A stretch of 16,230 bases of DNA from UBA4416 sp046594225 (GTDB lineage: Bacteria; Bacteroidota; Bacteroidia; B-17B0; Aurantibacillaceae). The position numbers and the translations under genes were made by a program. This document shows positions 8,047 through 14,385 of this stretch, one piece after another. How positions within the stretch are numbered: the stretch's first letter is position 1; each line of letters opens with the position of its first letter. Under the pieces are notes generated by a model. It worked only from the letters and a program-made list of their open reading frames with translations. It was not told the DNA's origin and searched no databases. Location of the stretch: positions 1 to 16,230 of the forward strand of contig JBKJPW010000056.1 in the NCBI GenBank assembly GCA_046594225.1, read 5' to 3'.

Positions 8047-8529
8047 ATGGTAAATATTAGAGTAGGTTTTGGTTACGACGTACATCCACTAGGAGAAGGA
8101 AGAGAATTGTGGCTAGGCGGCATCAAATTAGAATTTGATAAAGGTTGTGTTGGCCATAGCGATGCCGATGTATTACTTCATGCCATTTGCGATGCGCTTT
8201 TAGGTGCTGCTAATTTGCGCGATATTGGTTTTCATTTTCCTAACAATAATCCAAAATATAAAGGTGCCGATAGTAAATTGCTTTTGAAAGAAGTAGTTGA
8301 GTTGTTAGATAAAGCTGGTTATGGCATTGGAAATGTGGATGCAACATTAAGTTTGGAAGCTCCGATGATAAATCCACATATAACTTCCATGCAAAATACT
8401 TTAGCACCAATTATGAATATTACTTCAAATGACGTTTCAATAAAAGCGACTACTAACGAACGTTTAGGTTATGTAGGAAGAGGTGAAGGCGTAAATGCTT
8501 ATGCGGTGGCTCTTATATTTAAGAAGTAA
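8047..8529 (+). CDS. ispF: IspF, 2-C-methyl-D-erythritol 2,4-cyclodiphosphate synthase
   Basis: Cytoplasmic trimeric enzyme of the MEP isoprenoid pathway that converts CDP-ME 2-phosphate to MEcPP with release of CMP. GYDVHPL supplies the metal ligands Asp11 and His13, and HSDADVLLHAICDALLGA supplies His45. DIGFHFPNNNPKYKGADS and KATTNERLGYVGRGEG are also typical. The 160-residue length is normal. ATG at 8047 gives MVNIRVGFGYDVH, in register with homologues. It lies 103 bp after the acyltransferase gene, and no clear own promoter is visible; the gap contains the heptamer repeat. The last codons and stop are part of another period-7 repeat that continues into the intergenic hairpin. Confidence 0.98.
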   Translation: MVNIRVGFGYDVHPLGEGRELWLGGIKLEFDKGCVGHSDADVLLHAICDALLGAANLRDIGFHFPNNNPKYKGADSKLLLKEVVELLDKAGYGIGNVDATLSLEAPMINPHITSMQNTLAPIMNITSNDVSIKATTNERLGYVGRGEGVNAYAVALIFKK

Positions 8530-8574
8530 GATATAAGAACTTAAGACTTCTCACTTCTTATATCTTTAATCTCA
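8520..8574. repeat. Palindromic period-7 TRAGANN repeat between convergent genes
   Basis: On the plus strand AAG recurs at 8521, 8528, 8535 and 8543 and includes the ispF stop TAA. On the minus strand the units TGAGATT, AAAGATA, TAAGAAG and TGAGAAG start exactly at the epimerase stop TGA (8574-8572). The two arrays face each other and create the inverted repeat at 8528-8566. Confidence 0.8.
8528..8566. terminator. Probable bidirectional terminator hairpin
   Basis: AAGATATAAGAA (8528-8539) and TTCTTATATCTT (8555-8566) form a perfect 12-bp inverted repeat with a 15-nt loop between convergent ispF and the epimerase gene. The stem is AT-rich and lacks a long T tract, so termination strength is uncertain. 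Confidence 0.6.
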
Positions 8575-8976
8575 CTTTCTCTCCTGGCACAACTCCACCA
8601 AAACACCATTCGTGCTTTTAGGATGTAAAAAGAAAATTAATTTATTATCGGCGCCATGTTTAGGTTCTTTGTTTAATACTTCAAAACCTTCTGCTTTTAA
8701 ACGTTCCATTTCCGCATATATATCATCTACTTCGTAGGCAATATGATGGATTCCTTCTCCTTTTTTATCTATAAACTTAGCAATAGCGCTATCGGGATTT
8801 GTCGCTTCTAAAAGCTCAATTTTTGTTTCGCCTAACTGAAAAAAAGAAGTACTAACCCCTTCACTTTCAACAGACTCAACCTTATAGTAGTCTTTACCGA
8901 AGAGTTTTTTAAACAACTCATTCGAAGAGTTTAGGCTCTTAACGGCAATCCCAATATGTTCTATTTTTTTAATCAT
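8572..8976 (-). CDS. mce: Methylmalonyl-CoA epimerase (VOC/glyoxalase fold)
   Basis: Converts (2R)- and (2S)-methylmalonyl-CoA, linking methylmalonyl-CoA mutase to propionate or odd-chain metabolism. The 134-residue length is typical. The vicinal oxygen chelate fold is seen as two beta-alpha-beta modules: KKIEHIGIAVKSL with the first metal His (His7), GETKIELLEA near 49-59, GIHHIAYEVDDI with His77/His78, and GVLVELCQ with Glu128. These are the expected metal ligand positions of the epimerase rather than glyoxalase I. ATG at 8976 is the only start that keeps the first strand. It converges on ispF and is divergent from tatA; a promoter-like box lies at 9085-9092. Confidence 0.93.
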   Translation of the reverse strand: MIKKIEHIGIAVKSLNSSNELFKKLFGKDYYKVESVESEGVSTSFFQLGETKIELLEATNPDSAIAKFIDKKGEGIHHIAYEVDDIYAEMERLKAEGFEVLNKEPKHGADNKLIFFLHPKSTNGVLVELCQERK

Positions 8977-8992
8977 TTTTTAAAATATTATT

Positions 8993-9055
8993 CCCGCAGA
9001 TCTCGCGGAAAACGCAGATGAATTTTTCTGCGAAAATCGGCGAAATCAGCGAGAG
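8993..9055. repeat. CCCGCAGAT-type palindromic dispersed repeat
   Basis: An imperfect palindrome, rich in GC for this genome. The left arm begins TCCCGCAGATCTCGCGG and the right arm ends GGCGAAATCAGCGAGA. It shares TCCCGCAGAT and CGCAGATG with the half element at 4907-4936. If the epimerase promoter is at 9085-9092, this repeat lies in its 5' leader. Confidence 0.75.
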
Positions 9056-9084
9056 AAAAACACCCTCTATTTTACAATTAAGCT

Positions 9085-9092
9085 CAAAAGTA
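9085..9092 (-). promoter_or_regulatory. Putative -7 box for the methylmalonyl-CoA epimerase gene
   Basis: TACTTTTG on the minus strand fits TAnnTTTG. No good -33 TTTG is seen at the right distance. It lies about 110 bp upstream of the start codon and back to back with the tatA promoter. Confidence 0.45.
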
Positions 9093-9107
9093 AGAGATTT
9101 TTAGCAA

Positions 9108-9138
9108 TTTGCTTAAAACTAATTAAATCGTATATTTG
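9108..9138 (+). promoter_or_regulatory. Promoter of tatA
   Basis: TTTG at 9108-9111, a 19-nt spacer and TATATTTG at 9131-9138 form a full match to the Bacteroidota -33/-7 promoter. The box overlaps a TTG that would otherwise extend the tatA frame, which supports ATG 9157 as start. Confidence 0.85.
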
Positions 9139-9156
9139 TACCCTAAATTTATAACA

Positions 9157-9351
9157 ATGACACAAGCATTAATCTTAGGTATGTTAGGCGGACTTGGAGC
9201 TCCTGAAATCATTATCATTTTAGTTATCGTTTTATTATTATTTGGAGGTAAAAAAATCCCTGAATTAATGAAAGGATTAGGAAAAGGAATGAAAGAATTT
9301 AAGGACGCTAAAGATGGCGCTTCTGAATCAACTGACGTAGAAAAAAAATAA
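9157..9351 (+). CDS. tatA: TatA/E-type twin-arginine translocase subunit
   Basis: Pore-forming subunit of the Tat system, which exports folded proteins across the inner membrane. The 64-residue protein has a short N-terminus, one hydrophobic helix at about 14-29, the characteristic FGGKKIPEL hinge at about 29-37, an amphipathic helix with KGLGKGMKEFKDA and a charged, disordered tail. I chose ATG 9157 (MTQALILGML); the frame continues upstream to a TTG at 9136 that is part of the promoter. The gene has its own promoter and a strong downstream hairpin, so it is probably a single-gene unit. Partner tatC is not in the window. Confidence 0.95.
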   Translation: MTQALILGMLGGLGAPEIIIILVIVLLLFGGKKIPELMKGLGKGMKEFKDAKDGASESTDVEKK

Positions 9352-9371
9352 AATTTAATCATACATATTTT

Positions 9372-9402
9372 AAAAGCGTCTTTCTGTGTGATTGACGCTT
9401 TT
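9372..9402 (+). terminator. Rho-independent-type terminator after tatA
   Basis: AAAAGCGTC (9372-9380) pairs perfectly with GACGCTTTT (9394-9402), a 9-bp stem with a 13-nt loop, followed by a T-rich stretch. It lies 20 bp after the tatA stop. Confidence 0.85.
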
Positions 9403-9421
9403 ATTATTTAATATATCAACT

Positions 9422-10852
9422 GTGTATACATTCACCACTATTAAAAATCTCCAATCTGATCTGTTAGCAGGAAAAACTACCTGTACACAATTAGTAGAAG
9501 AATCAATCAAAGCCATTGAATCAAAAAAACACCTGAATGCATTTTTAGAAGTGTTTGATGCAACTGCATTGGCACAAGCAAAATTAGTAGATGAAAAAAT
9601 GGCGGCTTCGAGAGCCTCAGCCTCCGTTTCTATTGGTAAATTAGCAGGAGTTATCGTTGGCTTAAAAGATAACATCTGTTATAAAGGACATAAAGTTTCT
9701 TGTTCATCAAAAATATTAGAAGGATTTGAATCCTTATATTCTTCAACTGTTGTTGAGCGTTTATTAGCAGAAGATGCTATTATCATTGGTCGTTTAAACT
9801 GTGATGAGTTTGCCATGGGAAGTAGTAACGAAAATTCTGCTTTCGGAAAAGTATTAAATCCATTAAACGAAAAAACTGTTCCAGGTGGTTCATCTGGTGG
9901 TTCGGCAGTTGCAGTTGCCGCTAATTTATGCCATGTTGCTTTGGGTTCTGATACAGGTGGTTCTATTCGCCAACCTGCTTCGTTTACAGGAACGGTTGGA
10001 TTAAAACCAACTTACGGAAGAATTTCTCGTTGGGGATTAATTGCTTATGCTTCTTCTTTCGATCAAATTGGACCTGTTACAAAAACGGTTGAAGACGCTG
10101 CCTTATTATTAGAAATAATGGCTGGTAAAGATGAGTATGATACAACTGCATCTCAAAAACCTGTTGGGCAATATGTAAATGCTTTAACAGAAAACAAAAC
10201 TTATAAAATTGCTTATTTAAAAGAGTGTGTTGAATCTAACGGATTAGACCCTGAGGTTAAAAAAGAAACATTAGCCTCTTTAGATAAATTAAAGCAATCA
10301 GGTCACACGGTAGAAGGTGTCGATTTCCCTTACTTAGATTTTTTAGTGCCAACCTATTATGTATTAACTACTGCTGAAGCCTCATCTAACTTATCTCGTT
10401 TTGATGGCGTACATTTTGGTTATAGAAGTCCTAATGCAACCGACTTGGAAAGTACCTACAAAAAATCACGTAGCGAAGGTTTTGGGAAAGAAGTAAAACG
10501 TCGTATTATGCTAGGAACCTTTGTTTTAAGCGCAGGATATTATGATGCCTATTATAGCAAAGCTCAAAAAGTAAGAAATAAAATTCGCCAAAAGACACGT
10601 GAAATTTTATCTCAATATGATTTTATTGTAACACCATCTACACCAGGTACCGCTTTTGAATTTGGGAAAAATAGCGAAGATCCAATTAAAATGTATTTAG
10701 AAGATATTTTTACAGTACAAGCTAACATTGTTGGTTGCCCTGCCATATCGGTGCCAAATGGAATACATAGTAATGGATTACCAATAGGCTTGCAAATTAT
10801 GGGAAGAGATTTTGAAGAAGGAAATTTATTAAACTTAGCTAAGCAAATTTAA
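9422..10852 (+). CDS. gatA: GatA, Asp-tRNA(Asn)/Glu-tRNA(Gln) amidotransferase subunit A
   Basis: Amidase subunit of GatCAB, which releases ammonia from glutamine to convert Glu-tRNA(Gln) or Asp-tRNA(Asn) to the amidated forms. With the GTG start at 9422 the protein has 476 residues. The Lys/cis-Ser/Ser triad is intact: Lys82 in GLKDNI, Ser157 in PGGSSGGS and Ser181 in SDTGGSIRQ, with the standard spacings of 75 and 24. The frame is open back to a TTG at 9392, but that lies inside the tatA terminator. GTG 9422 gives MYTFTTIKNLQSDL, which fits homologues. No clean TAnnTTTG promoter is visible. The stop overlaps the next start by one base (TAATG), suggesting coupling. Confidence 0.94.
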   Translation: MYTFTTIKNLQSDLLAGKTTCTQLVEESIKAIESKKHLNAFLEVFDATALAQAKLVDEKMAASRASASVSIGKLAGVIVGLKDNICYKGHKVSCSSKILEGFESLYSSTVVERLLAEDAIIIGRLNCDEFAMGSSNENSAFGKVLNPLNEKTVPGGSSGGSAVAVAANLCHVALGSDTGGSIRQPASFTGTVGLKPTYGRISRWGLIAYASSFDQIGPVTKTVEDAALLLEIMAGKDEYDTTASQKPVGQYVNALTENKTYKIAYLKECVESNGLDPEVKKETLASLDKLKQSGHTVEGVDFPYLDFLVPTYYVLTTAEASSNLSRFDGVHFGYRSPNATDLESTYKKSRSEGFGKEVKRRIMLGTFVLSAGYYDAYYSKAQKVRNKIRQKTREILSQYDFIVTPSTPGTAFEFGKNSEDPIKMYLEDIFTVQANIVGCPAISVPNGIHSNGLPIGLQIMGRDFEEGNLLNLAKQI

Positions 10853-11517
10853 TGTTACGTTTAGTAGCAATAGTTTTTTTTATTGTTTGTGTATTTCAAA
10901 ATTGTGCGCCAACACGTTTTGTGAAACCTTTGGCAAAAAAAGAAAATGCTATTGCTGCAAATTTAGGAGGCCCGCTTATTCATTTTGGGAAAGCTGTAAC
11001 GCCAATTCCTTTTACATCCTTAATGTATGGAAGAGGAGTAACAAACTCAACTACCGTATTTGGTTCTATTCATACAACAGCTATGTTATTTGGTAATTTT
11101 CAAACTGACATAGGCGTTTGCCAAAGACTGTATAAAAATGATAGTTTAAAGTTTGGTATAACAATTAATCCTGCTATCAATATGGTGTATGATAAATGGA
11201 ATAAAAATTTTAGAGCATGGCCTCAATTAGATGTTAATATTTATAAAGATATATTAAAGCAAAAAGCATTTATATATATTGGACTAACTAATTGGTTTGA
11301 ATTGGCAACTAAAAAAGCACATAACGAAATTCAGAAGAATCATGCACTCATTAACCCACACTTAGGAATAACTTATAATACTAAAAAATGGGGTTATACA
11401 TTGGAATGTAAGTTTTTGCAAATGAATAAAAACAATAAACCCAATGTGGTTGATTATGTTGGTATACAACAAAAAGGAGCCGTAGGTATTTATTTAAATT
11501 TTACAAGAAGATTTTAA
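10852..11517 (+). CDS. Putative exported protein or lipoprotein of unknown function
   Basis: I do not recognise the family. The 221 residues start with a short basic-hydrophobic signal (MLRLVAIVFFIVCVFQ) and a Cys at 18, so it may be a lipoprotein, although the residues before Cys (FQN) are a poor lipobox. The rest is rich in Gly, aromatic residues and alternating polar/hydrophobic strands and ends KGAVGIYLNFTRRF. A C-terminal Phe and strand pattern suggest a small outer-membrane or periplasmic beta protein. The start overlaps the gatA stop by one base, so it is probably in the same transcript. It ends 70 bp before the hydrolase gene, a gap that contains a palindromic repeat. Confidence 0.75.
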   Translation: MLRLVAIVFFIVCVFQNCAPTRFVKPLAKKENAIAANLGGPLIHFGKAVTPIPFTSLMYGRGVTNSTTVFGSIHTTAMLFGNFQTDIGVCQRLYKNDSLKFGITINPAINMVYDKWNKNFRAWPQLDVNIYKDILKQKAFIYIGLTNWFELATKKAHNEIQKNHALINPHLGITYNTKKWGYTLECKFLQMNKNNKPNVVDYVGIQQKGAVGIYLNFTRRF

Positions 11518-11552
11518 AATGACTTTTTTACATAATCATATCAGAGCAGGTC

Positions 11553-11573
11553 ATGCTGAACTTGATTCAGCAT
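11553..11573. repeat. ATGCTGAA-N5-TTCAGCAT palindromic repeat
   Basis: A perfect 8-bp stem with loop CTTGA, flanked by GGTC and CTCAC. The same stem is found at 14597-14617 with another loop. If the following gene began at the upstream ATG 11519, the repeat would be translated as GHAELDSAS, an artefact I recall from Bacteroidota annotations. Confidence 0.8.
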
Positions 11574-11587
11574 CTCACTGTAGATAT

Positions 11588-12478
11588 ATGAAGTTTTTCT
11601 TGATGTTTTTTTCTATTTTCTTATTCTCGTCTTGTTTAAGACTAGATGATAATTTTTATAATTTGGAAGATAAAATAACTGAATATAAATTAGATAACTA
11701 TACGGGAGAACAAGATTTTGTTTTAGATAATTCGTACTACATACCTGATAGTTTAATTCACGTTTTTACTCTGCCATCTAAAATAGCTGGAGAATCTTCT
11801 GCTAAAACTATCTACGCAATATATATTGGTAGTATTTCAAAAATCGCAACTGATACAGTTATTATGTATTGCCATGGTAATAAATGGCATATGGATTTTT
11901 ATTGGCAGCGCGCTAAATTATTAGCGCATACATCTGGTAAAAATAACTACGGGGTTTTAATGATTGATTATAGAGGTTATGGATTAAGTGAAGGGGATCC
12001 AAGCGAAGATGGTTTGTACGCAGATGTTGACGCTGCTTTACAATGGTTAAAATCTAAAGGCTTATCAGATAGTAGATTGATGATGTATGGTTTTAGTATG
12101 GGTACTGCTCCTGCTTGCGAATTGACCAATAAACCGAGAAGTATGACACCTTCTAAACTAATTTTAGAAGCACCGTTTGCTTCAGCTGATGTGATGGCAA
12201 ATGATGGTAGTGGATTAAATATGCCAGGTTCTTTTTTTACGAATTTAAAAATAGATAATGCCGAAGAAATTAAAACAATAAACCAACCTTTTTGTTGGAT
12301 ACATGGAACTAATGATAATTTTTTGAACTTAACTACTCATGGAGAAGTGGTTTACAAAAATTACAATGGATTTTACAAAGAAGCTCATAGAGTTAGTGGT
12401 GCAGATCATGGTGAAGTACCCGAAAAAATGGGCTTTAATAATTATTTAAATACATTAAGTACCTTTATAAAAAAATAA
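11588..12478 (+). CDS. Alpha/beta hydrolase lipoprotein
   Basis: Likely envelope-anchored serine hydrolase of unknown substrate, related in pattern to the BAAT/ABHD-like family. With ATG 11588 the 296-residue protein begins with a lipoprotein signal, MKFFLMFFSIFLFSSC, with Cys16 as lipidation site. The oxyanion segment CHGN is near 95-98, IDYRGYGLSEGDPS near 126-139, and the nucleophile elbow GFSMG puts Ser at 170. The acid is probably Asp243 in HGTNDNF and the catalytic His274 in GADHGEV. The frame is open to ATG 11519, but that would add 23 residues coding the palindromic repeat and bury the signal peptide. It ends 3 bp before mrp, so the genes are probably cotranscribed. Confidence 0.87.
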   Translation: MKFFLMFFSIFLFSSCLRLDDNFYNLEDKITEYKLDNYTGEQDFVLDNSYYIPDSLIHVFTLPSKIAGESSAKTIYAIYIGSISKIATDTVIMYCHGNKWHMDFYWQRAKLLAHTSGKNNYGVLMIDYRGYGLSEGDPSEDGLYADVDAALQWLKSKGLSDSRLMMYGFSMGTAPACELTNKPRSMTPSKLILEAPFASADVMANDGSGLNMPGSFFTNLKIDNAEEIKTINQPFCWIHGTNDNFLNLTTHGEVVYKNYNGFYKEAHRVSGADHGEVPEKMGFNNYLNTLSTFIKK

Positions 12479-12481
12479 AAA

Positions 12482-13576
12482 ATGGCAATTACAGTAGATA
12501 GCGTTATAGACGCCTTAAAATATGTAGATGATCCAGATCTTAAAAAAGATTTAGTGACTCTTGGAATGATTAAAGATGTAGTAGTTGATGGAAAAAATGT
12601 AGTCTTTACGGTTGTATTAACCACACCTGCTTGTCCGATGAAAGACATGATACATAATGCTTGTATCAATGCTATTAAACATTATGTAGATAAAGAAGCT
12701 GTTGTAAATGTAAACATGACCGCTAATGTAACTTCTACAAGAGATAAAGATTTAGGAACCTTATCGCAAGTAAAAAATATTATTGCGGTGGCTTCTGGTA
12801 AAGGTGGAGTAGGTAAATCTACAGTGTCTGCAAACTTAGCCGTAGCGCTTGCAAAACAAGGGGCAAAGGTTGGTTTAGTAGATGCAGATATTTATGGTCC
12901 ATCTCAAACGATTATGTTTGATGTGCAAAATGATATGCCAGGTAAAGGTGAACATGAAGGCAAACCAAAAATGAAACCTGTTGAAAGTTATGGCGTAAAA
13001 TTAAACTCCGTAGGCTTTTTAGCAGGACCAGATCAGGTAATTGCATTACGCGGACCAATGGCATCAAAAGCATTAACACAATTATTTACTGATACTGCTT
13101 GGGGCGAACTCGATTATTTAATTGTTGATTTACCTCCTGGTACTGGCGATATTCAAATTACTTTATGTAGCACAGTTCCTATTACAGGAGCAGTAATTGT
13201 AAGTACGCCACAACAAGTAGCTTTAGCAGATGCTCGTAAAGGAATTGCATTATTTAAATTGCCCGCCTTAAATGTTCCTGTGTTAGGAATCGTTGAAAAC
13301 ATGGCTTACTTTACTCCAGAAGAATTACCAGACAATAAGTATTATATTTTTGGAAAAGATGGCGCAAAAAATTTAGCAGCCGAAATGAACTTGCCTTTAT
13401 TAGGTCAAATTCCTTTGGTGCAAAGTATTAGAGAATCTGGTGATGTTGGCCGCCCAGCAGTTTTACAAGAAACAACACCACAAGCTTTAGCCTTTAGAGA
13501 AATGGCGCAAAACATTGCGCAACAAGTGGCCATATTAAATGCGAATAAAGCATCAGAGAAAGTAATTACGGTTTAA
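12482..13576 (+). CDS. mrp: Mrp/ApbC-type Fe-S cluster carrier ATPase
   Basis: P-loop ATPase thought to deliver Fe-S clusters to apoproteins. Residues 1-90 are a MIP18/DUF59 domain with the TTPACP motif (Cys51). Residues 98-364 are a ParA/MinD-like domain with the deviant Walker A SGKGGVGKS at 105-113, DADIYGPSQ at 134-142 and the Walker B-type VDLPPGTGD at 215-223. The CxxC that in E. coli Mrp follows ENM is absent: here ENMAYFTPEELPDNKYYIFG has no cysteine, as I recall for other Bacteroidota. The 364-residue length is normal. It starts 3 bp after the hydrolase gene. Its last 92 bp are duplicated in degraded form 276 bp downstream. Confidence 0.95.
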   Translation: MAITVDSVIDALKYVDDPDLKKDLVTLGMIKDVVVDGKNVVFTVVLTTPACPMKDMIHNACINAIKHYVDKEAVVNVNMTANVTSTRDKDLGTLSQVKNIIAVASGKGGVGKSTVSANLAVALAKQGAKVGLVDADIYGPSQTIMFDVQNDMPGKGEHEGKPKMKPVESYGVKLNSVGFLAGPDQVIALRGPMASKALTQLFTDTAWGELDYLIVDLPPGTGDIQITLCSTVPITGAVIVSTPQQVALADARKGIALFKLPALNVPVLGIVENMAYFTPEELPDNKYYIFGKDGAKNLAAEMNLPLLGQIPLVQSIRESGDVGRPAVLQETTPQALAFREMAQNIAQQVAILNANKASEKVITV

Positions 13577-13585
13577 AATAATGTA

Positions 13586-13717
13586 ATGAAAACAAAAAAG
13601 AATGAATTAGATGTTGATGTTATAGGTGGCATAGGAGAATTAACTAATGAAGAGGAAAAAGCATTAAGCAATTATTTTAAAAAGCAAAAGCTAAAAGCGA
13701 ACGCTAATAAAAAATAA
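13586..13717 (+). CDS. Small charged protein, 43 aa, unknown function
   Basis: A short ORF starting 10 bp after mrp: MKTKKNELDVDVIGGIGE at the start, then LTNEEEKALSNYFKKQK and a lysine-rich tail. It is very hydrophilic, with no signal or membrane segment. The middle part looks like an amphipathic helix. I have an impression that short Bacteroidota ORFs with a DVD(F/V)IGG...LTxEEE pattern are recurrent and sometimes sit beside toxin genes, but no toxin is visible here and I cannot verify the family. Its position between mrp and a duplicated mrp tail suggests it arrived with, or is bounded by, a rearrangement. Confidence 0.6.
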   Translation: MKTKKNELDVDVIGGIGELTNEEEKALSNYFKKQKLKANANKK

Positions 13718-13750
13718 CCTATTAAGTCCTCTTCAAAAGTGGCAGCATAA

Positions 13751-13852
13751 TTTTTGGATTCTTTAGCTTGTAGAGAAATGGCGCAAAATATAGCACAACA
13801 AGTGACGATATTAAATGCGAATAAAGCAAAAGAGAAGTTAGAAAAAGTATAA
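13751..13852 (+). pseudogene. Degenerate duplicate of the mrp 3' end
   Basis: The stretch 13761-13852 aligns without gaps to mrp 13485-13576, about 75 of 92 bases by eye, with identical blocks of 18 bp (from 13771) and 21 bp. In frame it reads REMAQNIAQQVTILNANKA and ends in TAA; the mrp tail reads REMAQNIAQQVAILNANKA. The frame is closed upstream by TAA at 13748-13750, so it has no start or ATPase domain. Differences in the middle are largely synonymous, so this is probably the tail of a once-functional mrp allele rather than a fresh duplication. Confidence 0.88.
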
Positions 13853-13863
13853 TTTTATTTTTT

Positions 13864-13906
13864 AGAAAACAAAAATCTCCTACTGATATTCAGTTGGAGG
13901 TTTTCT
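13864..13906 (+). terminator. Terminator hairpin after the mrp cluster
   Basis: AGAAAAC (13864-13870) pairs with GTTTTCT (13900-13906). Inside, CTCC pairs with GGAG, and ACTGA-TAT-TCAGT forms the tip. The arm is followed by ATTTTG. It lies 11 bp after the end of the mrp tail fragment and ahead of a convergent gene, so it could act in both directions. Confidence 0.75.
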
Positions 13907-13954
13907 ATTTTGTAAGGAGGCGCTGTTAGTGCCTAGTTACTGCCACATTGTTAC

Positions 13955-13969
13955 ACACTGTTTAAGTGT
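13955..13969. repeat. Small inverted repeat near the end of the membrane protein gene
   Basis: ACACT-GTTTA-AGTGT, a 5-bp stem 12 bp beyond the stop of the minus-strand gene. It is too short to call a terminator with confidence. Confidence 0.35.
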
Positions 13970-13981
13970 CTGCATGCTTAC

Positions 13982-14368
13982 TTAGGGAAGATGCTCTGGG
14001 TTTAAAACCAATGTTGTAATTAATGACACATAATAAATCGCATATAACAATCCAAAACTCATTAATGCAGTAAATATAAGTCTAACTAAAAATATTGAGC
14101 CCATTAATTTTGGGAGATGCGAGTTTATTAAATACGTTAGAGGAAAAAGAGTAATAAATATAATTAATGTCGCATTATTAGGTTTATATATATAGTCGCT
14201 TAAATTGTCAATTTGTCCAAATAATATTACACAGGTCGACAATACACAGGTCAGCAAGATGCTTAGTATTAATTTATGTTTTCTTAGTTTTGGAACGTCA
14301 AATATTGTCAATGCTGCAAGCACCCAAAAGAGCAAACTTATTGCTGGAAAAATGATAAATGAGTTCAT
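13982..14368 (-). CDS. Hypothetical small membrane protein
   Basis: I do not recognise the family. The 128 residues are very hydrophobic, with likely membrane segments at about 3-22, 32-50, 66-82 and 90-121 (the last could be one long or two short helices). Short charged loops such as DVPKLRKHK at 24-32 lie between. There is no signal for an enzyme or transporter class. ATG at 14368 begins directly at the first helix. It lies between the mrp cluster, with which it converges, and gldM, in the place where gldN would be expected. A region of nested inverted repeats begins 18 bp upstream of its start. Confidence 0.65.
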   Translation of the reverse strand: MNSFIIFPAISLLFWVLAALTIFDVPKLRKHKLILSILLTCVLSTCVILFGQIDNLSDYIYKPNNATLIIFITLFPLTYLINSHLPKLMGSIFLVRLIFTALMSFGLLYAIYYVSLITTLVLNPEHLP

Positions 14369-14385
14369 AGTCTATGTTAAATTTT

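Noticed and set aside
9136..9156. Extended tatA start at TTG 9136
   Set aside because: It lies in the TATATTTG promoter element; ATG 9157 gives the usual short N-terminus.
9392..9421. Extended gatA start at TTG 9392
   Set aside because: It lies within the tatA terminator stem-loop; GTG 9422 fits homologues better.
13739..13946. GTGGCAG (13739) and CTGCCAC (13940) as ends of a small element around the mrp tail fragment
   Set aside because: Only 7 bp of matching sequence over about 200 bp; too weak without other copies.
14333..14340. TAAGTTTG on the minus strand as promoter of the membrane protein gene
   Set aside because: It lies inside the coding region about 30 bp after the start, with no suitable downstream start codon, so it is likely chance.
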